DNA of 64,000 nucleotides from Pseudocoprococcus catus (GTDB taxonomy: Bacteria > Bacillota > Clostridia > Lachnospirales > Lachnospiraceae), in NCBI RefSeq assembly GCF_019734885.1, contig NZ_JAAXCM010000021.1, positions 248,001 to 312,000 of the forward strand, read 5' to 3'. Positions 18,451 through 26,974 of this stretch are shown here, in pieces (positions within the stretch are counted from its first letter, which is position 1; every line of letters begins with the position of its first letter). Below the pieces are notes generated by a model. The model saw nothing but the letters and a program-made list of their open reading frames with translations, was not told the DNA's origin and did not search any database. Position numbers and translations under genes: made by a program.

Positions 18451-18464
18451 ATTGTATACACAAT
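18451..18464. promoter_or_regulatory. TTGTATACA operator-like dyad upstream of ispE-gntR
   Basis: ATTGTATACACAAT is a near-perfect dyad in the AT-rich region before ispE. GntR-family repressors commonly bind TTGT-N-ACAA-type dyads, and a GntR/FCD gene is the second gene of this unit, so autoregulation is possible. A perfect version, TTTTGTATACAAAA, occurs at 53851-53864. Confidence 0.35.
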
Positions 18465-18527
18465 ACATAAAAAAGTACAACAGATGGGGATATTTCCCAA
18501 CTTTAAGTGGAATACGGGGGAATTGCA

Positions 18528-19430
18528 ATGGATACAATCAGATTGAAAGCCAGAGCGAAGATCAATCTTGGACTGGATGTGGTCAGGCGCAGAGAAGATG
18601 GCTATCATGAAGTGAAAATGGTCATGCAGATGTTGAGACTTTATGATCAGATTGATATAGAGAAGACACAGGAATCGGGAATCCTTGTCAGGAGCAACCT
18701 GTCTTTTCTTCCGACGGATGAGCGCAATATCGCCTACAAGGCGGCAAAGGTGATGATAGATCAGTTTGGACTGGAACAGGGAGTCATCATCCGGATCGAG
18801 AAGCATATACCGGTGGCTGCAGGCATGGCAGGCGGCAGTACGGACTGTGCGGCTGTTTTGTATGGTATGAATAAGCTTTTTGGACTTCGTCTGAATCAGA
18901 AGAAGTTAAGAGAGCTTGGTGTGAAACTCGGAGCAGATGTCCCGTATTGTCTGATGAGACAGACTGCATTGTCAGAGGGCATCGGAGAGATCCTTACACC
19001 GATATCACCGCTTCAGGATTGTCCGATCCTGATTGCAAAACCATCAGTCAGTGTTTCTACCAGACATGTCTATGAACATCTGAAGCTGGATGAACAGACA
19101 ATGCATCCGGATATTGACGGTATTGTGACTGCGCTGGCGGATGGAGATCTCTATGGAGTGACAGACCGTATGGCCAATGTCCTTGAGACCGTGACTGTTC
19201 CTGAGCATCCGGTCATTGACGAGATCAAGAAACAGATGATGGCATCCGGTGCAGTGAATGCTTTGATGAGCGGCAGCGGACCGACAGTATTCGGCATTTT
19301 TGATGATGAAGAAAAGGCGAAGAAAGCCTGTGAAGATATGAAAGCAAGCGGATTGGCACGGCAGATTTATCTTACCAGACCGTTTAATCAGAAAATCAAA
19401 GATACACGTAAGAATAAGAGAAAGAGGTAG
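18528..19430 (+). CDS. ispE: 4-diphosphocytidyl-2-C-methyl-D-erythritol kinase
   Basis: A GHMP kinase that phosphorylates CDP-methylerythritol in the MEP route to isoprenoid precursors. The N-terminus LKARAKINLGLDVVRRREDGYH and the ATP loop PVAAGMAGGSTDCAAVL (near residues 93-109) are diagnostic, and the C-terminal MSGSGPTVFGIF motif completes the active site. ATG 18528 (300 residues) follows a GGGGGA ribosome site, whereas the in-frame GTG 18507 lies upstream of it. The gene is followed after 5 bases by a GntR regulator. Confidence 0.94.
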   Translation: MDTIRLKARAKINLGLDVVRRREDGYHEVKMVMQMLRLYDQIDIEKTQESGILVRSNLSFLPTDERNIAYKAAKVMIDQFGLEQGVIIRIEKHIPVAAGMAGGSTDCAAVLYGMNKLFGLRLNQKKLRELGVKLGADVPYCLMRQTALSEGIGEILTPISPLQDCPILIAKPSVSVSTRHVYEHLKLDEQTMHPDIDGIVTALADGDLYGVTDRMANVLETVTVPEHPVIDEIKKQMMASGAVNALMSGSGPTVFGIFDDEEKAKKACEDMKASGLARQIYLTRPFNQKIKDTRKNKRKR

Positions 19431-19435
19431 GCAGG

Positions 19436-20110
19436 ATGAAAGACTTTGAAATGACAATTGATGAATATCTCCCATTAAGAGATGTTGTCTTTAATACACT
19501 GAGAAGAGCGATTCTTAAAGGAGAACTGGAACCCGGAGAACGTCTGATGGAGATCGCACTGGCGAATAAACTGGGTGTCAGTCGTACGCCGATCCGTGAA
19601 GCCATCCGTAAGCTGGAGTTGGAAGGATTGGTGGTGATGATTCCGAGAAAGGGTGCGGAAGTTGCCCGTATCACAGAGAAGGATCTCCGCGATGTACTGG
19701 AAGTGCGTACATCTTTGGAGAAACTGGCTATTGAGCTTGCCTGTGACAGAATTACAGAAGAGGATATCAATGATCTGAACCTTGCATGCAAAGATTTCGA
19801 AGAATCTTTTGGCAAAGATGACCTGACTACGATTGCTGAGAAGGATGTGGCTTTCCATGATATTATTTTCAGAGCGACTAAGAATGCACGCTTGATCCAG
19901 ATTCTGAACAACCTGCGTGAGCAGATGTATCGTTATCGTCTGGAATATCTGAAGGATACACAGTCTCATGACAGACTGGTGGAAGAACATCAGAAGATCG
20001 TGAATGCGATTATTGAGAAGAATAAGGAAGAGGCTGTACGACTGATTCAGGAACATATTTATATCCAGGAGCTGACAGTCATCAAGAAGATCCAGGAACA
20101 GGAAAACTGA
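19436..20110 (+). CDS. GntR family regulator with FCD domain
   Basis: A 224-residue transcription regulator. The N-terminal winged helix (VFNTLRRAILKGELEPGERL, then SRTPIREAIRKLELEGLV) is the FadR/GntR type. The C-terminal all-helical FCD domain contains the usual metal-ligand histidines (FHDIIFRATKN, LVEEHQKIVNAI, QEHIYIQE). FCD regulators respond to small organic acids. The effector is not predictable, and the partner ispE is not a usual target. An operator-like dyad lies upstream of the unit. Confidence 0.9.
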   Translation: MKDFEMTIDEYLPLRDVVFNTLRRAILKGELEPGERLMEIALANKLGVSRTPIREAIRKLELEGLVVMIPRKGAEVARITEKDLRDVLEVRTSLEKLAIELACDRITEEDINDLNLACKDFEESFGKDDLTTIAEKDVAFHDIIFRATKNARLIQILNNLREQMYRYRLEYLKDTQSHDRLVEEHQKIVNAIIEKNKEEAVRLIQEHIYIQELTVIKKIQEQEN

Positions 20111-20166
20111 TTGATGTCCGGAGACGTCAACAGCGCATAAATTGCATAGACTTCGCAAAGAATAAA

Positions 20167-20215
20167 GATATTGCAGCGGACAATGATCCGTTTGCAGTAT
20201 CTTTTTCTTTTGTGA
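20167..20215 (+). terminator. Intrinsic terminator after the GntR gene
   Basis: GATATTGCAGCGGA pairs with TCCGTTTGCAGTATC (one bulge) around a 6-base loop, followed by TTTTTCTTTT. It separates the ispE-gntR unit from the germination genes. Confidence 0.65.
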
Positions 20216-20235
20216 ATATTTTAGGAGGCTGTGCA

Positions 20236-21732
20236 ATGAATCGGGAAATTGTGCCGGATTTGGATGAAAATATCGCTTATATCGAAAAACGCTTTGAAGG
20301 CTGTGCGGATGCGGTGATGCGCCGGCTCTGGATGGGCGATGAAAAGCTGGAGATTTATGTTATCTATATGGATTCTATGTATGACAGAGATTTTGTGGAT
20401 GGTGTTTTGCTTAAAAGCCTTTTGTTTGATGTATCGCGGCTGCCGGAGCGTCATGCGGGACAGGAAATTTTTAATAAATATCTGGCAACTGCGGATGTGA
20501 AAGAAATTAGCCGTCTGGATGATCTGATGGATGAAGTTTTAAAGGGCAATACCGGTATTCTGGCGGCGGGAATGTCCAAGGCAATCGTTGTTTCAAGTAA
20601 GGCACTGCCGGGACGCGGTGTAACAGAGGCAGAAACAGAGGTATCTGTACACGGCTCAAAAGAAAGTTTCACGGAATCTTTCAGAACTAATACCGTACTC
20701 ATACGAAGAAGGATTCGGGACACACGGCTGAAAAGTAAACAGATGACAATTGGTGTCAGGTCCAAAACGGATGTGGCATTAATGTATATGGAAGATCTGG
20801 TTCGGCCTTCCGTTCTGCGGGAAGTGCTCAGTCGGTTGGAAAGCTTTGAAATAGATGCGGTTTTGGACAGCAGTTATCTGGAGGCATTGACAGAGGATGA
20901 GTGGTATTCGCCATTCCCGCAGTATCAGTCCACAGAGAGACCGGATAAGGCGGCCTCTGCACTTTTGGAGGGGCGTGTGGTGCTGGTGGTGGATAATTCG
21001 CCTGTGGTGCTTATACTTCCGGCTGTATTTGCCTGTTTTTTTCAGGCATCGGATGATTATTATGACCGGTGGGGTGCAGCCAATTTTGTACGGATCCTGC
21101 GTTATGCGGCGGCACTGGCGGCAGTACTTCTGCCGGGATTTTATATTGCTCTGGCCGGTTTTCACCCTGAGGCTTTGCCCTTAAGTTTTGCCCTGAGCTT
21201 TGCCGCCTCCAGAGAAGGGGTTCCCTTTACACTTCCCGTGGAAGTTATTGTCATGGAACTGGCTTTTGAATTGCTGAGAGAGGCCGGCATCAGACTGCCG
21301 GGACCCATGGGAAGTACCCTGGGTATTGTCGGTGGTCTGATTATCGGGCAGGCGGCTGTGGATGCCCATATTGTGAGTCCGGTTGTGGTTATATTGGTTG
21401 CACTGACGGCCCTGTCCGCATTTACAATCCCGAATGAACTATTTGCCTCTGCTTTTCGAATGGTGAAGTTTTATTTGATCATAGCAGCATCACTGGGCGG
21501 GTTTGTCGGCCTGACAGCAGCAGTGCTGACGGTGATGCTTCATTTATCCGGGTTAAAAAGCTTCGGAGTACCTTATATGATGCCTTTTGTGTCGGCAGAG
21601 ATGGCCCCGGAAGGGAAATGGCAGGATAGTTTATGGCGGATGCCGATGGGGGAGATGTATGAGCGGCCGTATTTTACAAAGAAAGGACACAGACGGAGAC
21701 TCAGGAAGGAGAAGAAAGATGCTATCAGATAA
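20236..21732 (+). CDS. GerA family spore germination protein (GerAA/SpoVAF type)
   Basis: The A subunit of a nutrient germinant receptor or a SpoVAF-like protein, located in the inner spore membrane. It has 498 residues from ATG 20236, which follows AGGAGG at 20223-20228. A soluble N-terminal domain of about 240 residues is followed by the conserved EGRVVLVVDNSPVVLILPA segment and four to five hydrophobic helices with GIRLPGPMGSTLGIVGGLIIG. The end overlaps the next gene by 14 bases. A separate GerAC gene is missing; its homologous part is fused to the permease downstream. Confidence 0.88.
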   Translation: MNREIVPDLDENIAYIEKRFEGCADAVMRRLWMGDEKLEIYVIYMDSMYDRDFVDGVLLKSLLFDVSRLPERHAGQEIFNKYLATADVKEISRLDDLMDEVLKGNTGILAAGMSKAIVVSSKALPGRGVTEAETEVSVHGSKESFTESFRTNTVLIRRRIRDTRLKSKQMTIGVRSKTDVALMYMEDLVRPSVLREVLSRLESFEIDAVLDSSYLEALTEDEWYSPFPQYQSTERPDKAASALLEGRVVLVVDNSPVVLILPAVFACFFQASDDYYDRWGAANFVRILRYAAALAAVLLPGFYIALAGFHPEALPLSFALSFAASREGVPFTLPVEVIVMELAFELLREAGIRLPGPMGSTLGIVGGLIIGQAAVDAHIVSPVVVILVALTALSAFTIPNELFASAFRMVKFYLIIAASLGGFVGLTAAVLTVMLHLSGLKSFGVPYMMPFVSAEMAPEGKWQDSLWRMPMGEMYERPYFTKKGHRRRLRKEKKDAIR

Positions 21733-23284
21733 TCAGATGATCTCACGGCGCCAGGCATCCTGGATTTTTATGCTGAATATGCTGGGCGCAGGGCTTTTCT
21801 CACTGACATCCGTCAGAACACAGGTGCCTTCGGTGTCGCTGCTGTTTAGCGGCCTGCTGACGATTTTGGTTGTAATATTTTACTATATGGCTTCTTTTCA
21901 CATTTTTGAATATTACGAAAAGAAAACCGGACTGTCTCTGTCTGGGAGAAAACTACCGGCAGCGATCATTTTGCTGTGGCTGATGCTGTATTTTCCCGGG
22001 TTGGTATGGGCAATGGATTTTTTTCGCCATGTTATAGAAGACAGGATTCCAACGGCTTACGGATGGATGGTGCCTGTTTTATTTCTAATGGCAGCGCTGA
22101 TGGATGGTGCCGGAAAAGGCATAGAAGTCAGGGGAAGGATGGCGGAGCTGATGGGGTGGTTTGTCTGTGTGCCCTTTATCATTCTTTTTGCCTTCGGTTT
22201 GTGGCAGGCAGTCAAAGGCGGGAATGGGGGACAGTTGTGGATTGAGACATTGCAGCAGGAAAGAAGCACAGATATATTTTTCATTTTGAAAACGGGCTTT
22301 GGCAGGGCGGCATTCTTTCTTCTGGGAGATCAGCCTCTGTTTTTATGGCGGTGTATCCGAAATAGAAACGGGAAAAAGAACATTCTTTCAAGGGCATACT
22401 GGAGTTCAGGCATTATACTGATGCTCAGTGTGTGTGTTGTGATTTTGCTTTTAAGTCCAAAGGGAACTGCAGGTGAAGTGTATCCCTTTGGTGTGGTGCT
22501 TCAGCTAATCCGATTCCCGGGAAACTTTATATCCCGTTATGATATCTTTTTTATGATGCTGTGGATGATGAGCTATTTTATTTTTGCAGGGGGTATGCTG
22601 CTGCAGCTGGTGGAGGCTGTCAATCTTTTTATCGGCGCAGAAGAAAGGAAAAAACGAATCATGGGGAAAAAACTGGCACTTCTCTTTGGCATGCTGACAA
22701 TGGTCATTCTTTTGTGCGGCTGCTATGCAGAGAGGGAACCGCAAAACCGCAGTTATATTATGTGTATGGGGATAGATTATGAGGCAGCAGGATGGAAGAT
22801 CAGCTATGGTTTCCCGGATCTGGGGGCACTTACGGGAACGGATGCAGGGGAGCCGGAACCGGTGAGGGTTATCCATGCATCGACCATCAGGGAGGCCGCG
22901 GACAAACTGGAGGCTTCTTCAGATAAAACGACGGATTACAGTCAGATGCCGGTGATTCTGATCGAAAAAAAACTTCTGGACAATGATGACAAAAGAGAAA
23001 GGCTGATGAAGGAGCTGGCGGGGGAAAAAGCTATACGGCGCACCGCGTTGGTTGCCTGTGCAAAAGATACAGCGGAAGAAATCCTTGAACTGGACGATGA
23101 TGTCCATGGTTCAGTGGGGGTCTTTATCTATGAACTCTGCCAGAACAACTACGAAAACAAAGGCTACACCATGAGTATTCTGGAAGATTTCATCGGCGGC
23201 AGAACCGGTTCTGAAACGGTCATCCCTGTATTTGAAAACAATTATGATATTCCTGAAATAATTGAATTGATGGGCTATAAATAA
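21719..23284 (+). CDS. GerAB-type permease fused in frame to a short GerAC-type lipoprotein
   Basis: One 521-codon frame joins two germinant-receptor subunits. Residues 1-314 look like a GerAB permease (start MISRRQASWIFMLNMLGAGL, then about nine hydrophobic segments). From ATG 22661, in the same frame, begins a lipoprotein signal peptide with lipobox LLCGC, then the GerAC N-terminal domain (SYIMCMGIDYE, KTTDYSQMPVILIEKKLL). No stop separates them. A weak GAAAGG at 22643-22648 might allow a separate start at 22661. The GerAC part is only 207 residues, against about 370 usually, so its C-terminal domains are absent. Residues upstream of 21719 are out of context: AGGAAGGAG at 21703-21711 supports ATG 21719. 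Confidence 0.82.
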   Translation: MLSDNQMISRRQASWIFMLNMLGAGLFSLTSVRTQVPSVSLLFSGLLTILVVIFYYMASFHIFEYYEKKTGLSLSGRKLPAAIILLWLMLYFPGLVWAMDFFRHVIEDRIPTAYGWMVPVLFLMAALMDGAGKGIEVRGRMAELMGWFVCVPFIILFAFGLWQAVKGGNGGQLWIETLQQERSTDIFFILKTGFGRAAFFLLGDQPLFLWRCIRNRNGKKNILSRAYWSSGIILMLSVCVVILLLSPKGTAGEVYPFGVVLQLIRFPGNFISRYDIFFMMLWMMSYFIFAGGMLLQLVEAVNLFIGAEERKKRIMGKKLALLFGMLTMVILLCGCYAEREPQNRSYIMCMGIDYEAAGWKISYGFPDLGALTGTDAGEPEPVRVIHASTIREAADKLEASSDKTTDYSQMPVILIEKKLLDNDDKRERLMKELAGEKAIRRTALVACAKDTAEEILELDDDVHGSVGVFIYELCQNNYENKGYTMSILEDFIGGRTGSETVIPVFENNYDIPEIIELMGYK

Positions 23285-23313
23285 TTCAAAAAACAGGATT
23301 GTTATGGTATAAT
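23285..23313 (+). promoter_or_regulatory. Extended -10 promoter upstream of the DUF1934 gene
   Basis: TGG directly before TATAAT (23308-23313) forms an extended -10 box; a weak TTCAAA -35 lies 17 bases upstream. The transcript would have a leader of about 115 bases containing nested inverted repeats (23366-23414). Confidence 0.5.
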
Positions 23314-23365
23314 CTTTTTATAGGAAAAAAATCAACGATACAATTACTGACAAAACTTCATAGAT

Positions 23366-23414
23366 AGTTTGAACGTGCAAATATAGCTGCTTTGAAGCAG
23401 GGAGACGTCAAACT
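23366..23414 (+). promoter_or_regulatory. Structured 5' leader with nested hairpins
   Basis: An outer stem AGTTTGAACGT (23366-23376) / ACGTCAAACT (23405-23414), with one bulged A, encloses an inner CTGCTT/AAGCAG hairpin (23387-23400). It sits between the promoter and the DUF1934 start. It does not match a riboswitch class I recognise. Confidence 0.35.
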
Positions 23415-23434
23415 TCTGGAGAAAGGAAGAATTT

Positions 23435-23887
23435 ATGACAGAAAACGTCATCTTGACAGTCAAGGGCCATCAGACGGATATCGGTGAGGATGCCACCACG
23501 GAACTGATCACCGGGGCTGCTTATTATTATAGAAATGGTAAACATTACATCCTGTATGATGAGGTAGATCCTGAAAGCGGTGAACAATCAGGGAATACGA
23601 TCAAGATCAGTGATGACAGAGTGGATGTCATCCGGCGGGGGTCGGGAAGAACACATATGGTATTTGAGAAAGAGAAACAGATTTCTTCGCAGTATCATAC
23701 ACCGGCTGGTGTGCTCCAGATGGAAGTATTCACATCCAGACTGCAGACGAAAAGAGATGAAGAAAACATAGAAACGGAGATTGTATACGATCTTCATATG
23801 AATGATGTCTTTATTTCAGAATGTCGTGTTGTGATCAAAGTGACGTCTAAAGATAAGGCAGAACTGCATATAATAAAAGAGGAGTAA
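23435..23887 (+). CDS. DUF1934 beta-barrel protein
   Basis: A 150-residue protein of the DUF1934/YwiB family, which adopts a lipocalin-like barrel in structural surveys but has no assigned function. It shows the family's start VILTVKGHQ, the central GAAYYYRNGKHYILYDE strand pair and the C-terminal VYDLHMNDVFISECRVVIKV. It is followed after 6 bases by a DUF3783 gene and then a kinase-like gene, a stable arrangement that looks like one transcript. No secretion signal is present. Confidence 0.82.
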   Translation: MTENVILTVKGHQTDIGEDATTELITGAAYYYRNGKHYILYDEVDPESGEQSGNTIKISDDRVDVIRRGSGRTHMVFEKEKQISSQYHTPAGVLQMEVFTSRLQTKRDEENIETEIVYDLHMNDVFISECRVVIKVTSKDKAELHIIKEE

Positions 23888-23893
23888 CAGAAG

Positions 23894-24310
23894 ATGAAAC
23901 AGAATGGTGCTGTTTATTTTTATAATTTGAATTCGGCGAAGGGAAGACAAATCCGTATGCTGTGCCTGAAACAGGGATTGAAGATCCGTGTTGTGGATCA
24001 GTCACAGTATGAGGAAGCAATTGGTGCCATCGCCGGAGTACCGGGATATGTATTAAAGGAAAGCACTTACAGTGGTGAAGGCTTCAGTGAAGAGATGCTG
24101 ATTCTTAAAGGCTTCAGTGAGCGGATGCTTGACAGCTTTCTTCACGGATTCAGAAAGATGAAGATCCAGCCGGTGGCACTGAAAGCCATTTTGACTGAAG
24201 CCAACTGTGGCTGGAATTCTATAGAACTCCATGACGAGCTTGTCAAAGAACATGAGAGTATGAACAGACATACAGAATCAAGACAGGCAGACAATAAAGA
24301 GACAGAATAA
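23894..24310 (+). CDS. DUF3783 domain protein
   Basis: A 138-residue cytosolic protein. It starts with a strand and loop, VYFYNLNSAKGRQIRMLCLKQ, and continues with a glutaredoxin-sized alpha/beta fold including MLILKGFSERMLDSFLHGFRK. This corresponds to the DUF3783 family of Clostridia, with no known function. The repeated short phrase LKGFSE/GEGFSE in the middle is part of the fold and not a tandem repeat. The gene lies 6 bases after the DUF1934 gene and 13 bases before the kinase-like gene. Confidence 0.75.
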   Translation: MKQNGAVYFYNLNSAKGRQIRMLCLKQGLKIRVVDQSQYEEAIGAIAGVPGYVLKESTYSGEGFSEEMLILKGFSERMLDSFLHGFRKMKIQPVALKAILTEANCGWNSIELHDELVKEHESMNRHTESRQADNKETE

Positions 24311-24323
24311 AGGGGGAGTTAAT

Positions 24324-24947
24324 ATGTCGGATCATTTAATTATTGCTTTAAACAGAGAGTATGGCAGCGGCGGCAAGGAGATTGCCGAGAAATTGGGAAA
24401 GCGTCTTGGAATCAGGACCTATGATGAAGATATCGCAGATCTTGCTGCAAGACGGAGTGGTATCCGCAAGGATTATTTTGAGAAAGTCGATGAGAAACCG
24501 ACAGACAGCTTCCTGTATATGCTGGCGATGAACACATTTACTATGAATACATCCATGAATCCTTTTGAGAATACGTTATCCAGTGATAAATTATTCAATA
24601 AACAGGCAGAGGTGATCCAGGAGATTGCAGATGAGAATGACTGTATCATCATTGGACGATGTGCCGGATATATACTTCGGGATGAACCGAAGTGTGTGAA
24701 GGTTTATATCAGCGCTGATAAAGATTTCAGAACAAAGCGTATTATGGCCTCGGATCATCTGGATGAGAAGGAAGCTCAGAAGAAGATTCATTCCATGGAC
24801 AAGAAGCGGGACAGCTATTTCGGTTATTATGCCGGTCAGGACTGGAAAGCATGTCATACATATGATTTGGCCATCAGTACAAGCGCCCTTGGTATTGACA
24901 AGGCCGTGGATCTGATCTGTCAATACATTGAACTCAAGTTTAAGTAA
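24324..24947 (+). CDS. Cytidylate kinase-like protein
   Basis: A 207-residue P-loop protein of the cytidylate kinase-2 family. The N-terminal loop IALNREYGSGGKEIAEKLGKR is typical of this family, where the classical P-loop is modified. CIIIGRCAGYILRDEPKCVKVYI forms the core strand and FRTKRIM the lid arginines. True CMP kinase (Cmk) is a separate, longer-conserved family, so the substrate of this relative is uncertain. It closes the three-gene unit that begins with DUF1934. Confidence 0.82.
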   Translation: MSDHLIIALNREYGSGGKEIAEKLGKRLGIRTYDEDIADLAARRSGIRKDYFEKVDEKPTDSFLYMLAMNTFTMNTSMNPFENTLSSDKLFNKQAEVIQEIADENDCIIIGRCAGYILRDEPKCVKVYISADKDFRTKRIMASDHLDEKEAQKKIHSMDKKRDSYFGYYAGQDWKACHTYDLAISTSALGIDKAVDLICQYIELKFK

Positions 24948-24954
24948 ATTATCA

Positions 24955-24983
24955 TTTACTTTTCATGAGAAAAAGGCTATAAT
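24955..24983 (+). promoter_or_regulatory. Promoter for the class II aldolase gene
   Basis: A consensus TATAAT (24978-24983) lies 17 bases after a weak TTTACT -35 box. The leader is about 75 bases. Strong expression of the glycolytic gene downstream would fit. Confidence 0.5.
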
Positions 24984-25063
24984 AAAATTGACATGACCGA
25001 TATTGAACGGTTATGGCTGAGAATGATCGAAAATGATCGACACAATGTATGGAGGAATTTTTT

Positions 25064-25933
25064 ATGTTAGTATCAGCAAAGGAAATGCTTCAGAAAGCGA
25101 AAGCAGGTCATTACGCAGTAGGACAGTTCAACATTAATAATCTTGAGTGGACAAAGTCTATTCTGCTGACAGCTCAGGAGATGGACTCACCGGTTATTCT
25201 TGGTGTGTCTGAGGGTGCAGGCAAGTATATGTGCGGATTTAAGACAGTATCTGCGATGGTTAAGGCAATGATCGAAGAATTGAACATTACAGTACCTGTT
25301 GCACTTCATCTTGATCACGGTACTTATGAAGGATGCTATAAGTGTATCGAAGCCGGATTTTCATCCATCATGTTTGATGGTTCCAGCTATCCGATTGATG
25401 AGAATGTTGCCAAGACAAAGGAACTTGTCAAGGTTTGTGCAGAGAAGGGGATGTCCCTTGAAGCAGAGGTTGGTTCCATCGGCGGTGAAGAAGATGGTGT
25501 TGTTGGCATGGGTGAGTGTGCAGATCCAAATGAATGCAAAGCAATTGCAGACCTCGGTGTAGATATGCTTGCTGCAGGTATTGGCAATATCCATGGCAAA
25601 TATCCTGCAAACTGGCCGGGCCTCAGCTTTGAAACCTTAGCAGCTGTACAGGAGAAGACAGGTGAGATGCCGCTGGTTCTTCATGGCGGTACAGGTATTC
25701 CTGATGATATGATTAAGAAAGCCATCAATCTTGGTGTAGCAAAGATCAATGTGAATACAGAATGCCAGCTTTCATTTGCTGCCGCTACAAGAAAATATAT
25801 CGAAGAAGGCAAGGATCTTCAGGGCAAGGGCTATGATCCTCGTAAACTTCTTGCACCGGGTGCTGAAGCAATCAAAGAAACTGTCAGAGAGAAGATTGAG
25901 TTATTTGGTTCTGCAGGCAAGGCATCTGAATAA
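25064..25933 (+). CDS. fba: Class II fructose-1,6-bisphosphate aldolase
   Basis: A zinc-dependent aldolase that splits fructose-1,6-bisphosphate in glycolysis. It begins LVSAKEMLQKAKAGHYAVG and has the catalytic and zinc segment VALHLDHGTYEGC (near residues 76-88), the SLEAEVGSIGGEEDG loop, the second zinc histidine in GNIHGKYP and the third in LVLHGGTGIPDD. The NVNTECQ motif near residue 230 binds substrate. The 289-residue length is standard. GGAGG at 25051-25055 supports ATG 25064 and excludes the in-frame ATG 25049. Confidence 0.95.
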   Translation: MLVSAKEMLQKAKAGHYAVGQFNINNLEWTKSILLTAQEMDSPVILGVSEGAGKYMCGFKTVSAMVKAMIEELNITVPVALHLDHGTYEGCYKCIEAGFSSIMFDGSSYPIDENVAKTKELVKVCAEKGMSLEAEVGSIGGEEDGVVGMGECADPNECKAIADLGVDMLAAGIGNIHGKYPANWPGLSFETLAAVQEKTGEMPLVLHGGTGIPDDMIKKAINLGVAKINVNTECQLSFAAATRKYIEEGKDLQGKGYDPRKLLAPGAEAIKETVREKIELFGSAGKASE

Positions 25934-25971
25934 AATTAATGATACGTAGGATTTAGAAGTATCGCAATAAG

Positions 25972-26029
25972 GGAATTCCAGTCAATCCATCAACGCATCT
26001 GCGTCCGAATTGATTGGGATTTCTTTTTT
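25972..26029 (+). terminator. Intrinsic terminator after fba
   Basis: ATTCCAGTCAAT pairs with ATTGATTGGGAT with wobble pairs and encloses an inner ACGCA/TGCGT hairpin; a TTTCTTTTTT run follows. Confidence 0.65.
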
Positions 26030-26179
26030 GTTTTTTGAACCATATTTTATTTCATGAGAGTGGAGCTGAGAATAGCAAATAAAGCCTGCTGGCCAGATAC
26101 TTGGTCTGCTTTATGTCAGGATAATTTGAAAGTCTCATACATATGATGGATATGTATAGAATAGGAAGAGGAATTTAAA

Positions 26180-26974
26180 ATGAGACATAAAGCAGGCCTT
26201 CTGTTTTTTATCGTATTGGCAGCGGCAGCAGTCATCATCTGTTCGGGGTGTTTAGGCGGACAGAAAAAATACGTCGGTTATTCGGTTTTAGGCGGATTTT
26301 CAAAAATGTCTCAAAAATCATTTTCAAAAGTTCTTTTTCATCCGGATCTGCAGCAAAAACCAATGATCGCCCTGACTTTTGATGACGGACCAAAAGCCGG
26401 GGTAACGGATGTTCTTCTGGATGAAGTGGAGAAGAGAAATGTGAAAGTGACATTTTTTCTCATCGGCAGTCAGGCGGAACTTTCGGAGAACAGGGAGATT
26501 ATCCGGCGGATGGCAGAAGGCGGACATCAGATCGGGTGTCATACCTATCACCATGTGCAGATGACAGCATTGTCCGAAAATCAGCAGAAACAGGAAATCC
26601 TGCAGTGGTATCAGGTTGTTTCAGGCATTATCGGAGATTTCAGTTATGCCCTCCGTCCGCCCTATGGCTGTGTCAATAATGCTGTCTGCAGAAGTCTGAA
26701 TGTGCCGGTGATCCTGTGGTCGGTGGATACCGAGGACTGGACTGGAAAAAGTGCCGGTGAGATTGCAGATTATGTGATTTCCGAAGCGAAGGACGGCGAT
26801 ATTATCCTGCTGCATGATATCTTTGAAGAAAGTGTTCAGGGTGCAGTGATGGCGCTTGACGATTTAATGCGCAGAGGCTATACTTTTGTTACAGTGAATG
26901 ATTTGCTGGCTGACAGAGGCATTGCCATTCAGAGTGGAAAGGTCTATCGTCAGGCGGCACAAGGAGGAAAATGA
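26180..26974 (+). CDS. Polysaccharide deacetylase, lipoprotein type
   Basis: A carbohydrate esterase family 4 deacetylase that removes acetyl groups from peptidoglycan or other N-acetylated glycans outside the membrane. An N-terminal signal ends in the lipobox ICSGC near residue 24. All catalytic motifs are present: TFDDGPKAG, the metal histidines in [19 protein letters not shown] and ILLHD. At 264 residues it is close to the spore cortex PdaA/PdaB size, so a sporulation role is possible but not shown. It overlaps the endonuclease IV gene by 4 bases. Confidence 0.88.
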   Translation: MRHKAGLLFFIVLAAAAVIICSGCLGGQKKYVGYSVLGGFSKMSQKSFSKVLFHPDLQQKPMIALTFDDGPKAGVTDVLLDEVEKRNVKVTFFLIGSQAELSENREIIRRMAEGGHQIGCHTYHHVQMTALSENQQKQEILQWYQVVSGIIGDFSYALRPPYGCVNNAVCRSLNVPVILWSVDTEDWTGKSAGEIADYVISEAKDGDIILLHDIFEESVQGAVMALDDLMRRGYTFVTVNDLLADRGIAIQSGKVYRQAAQGGK

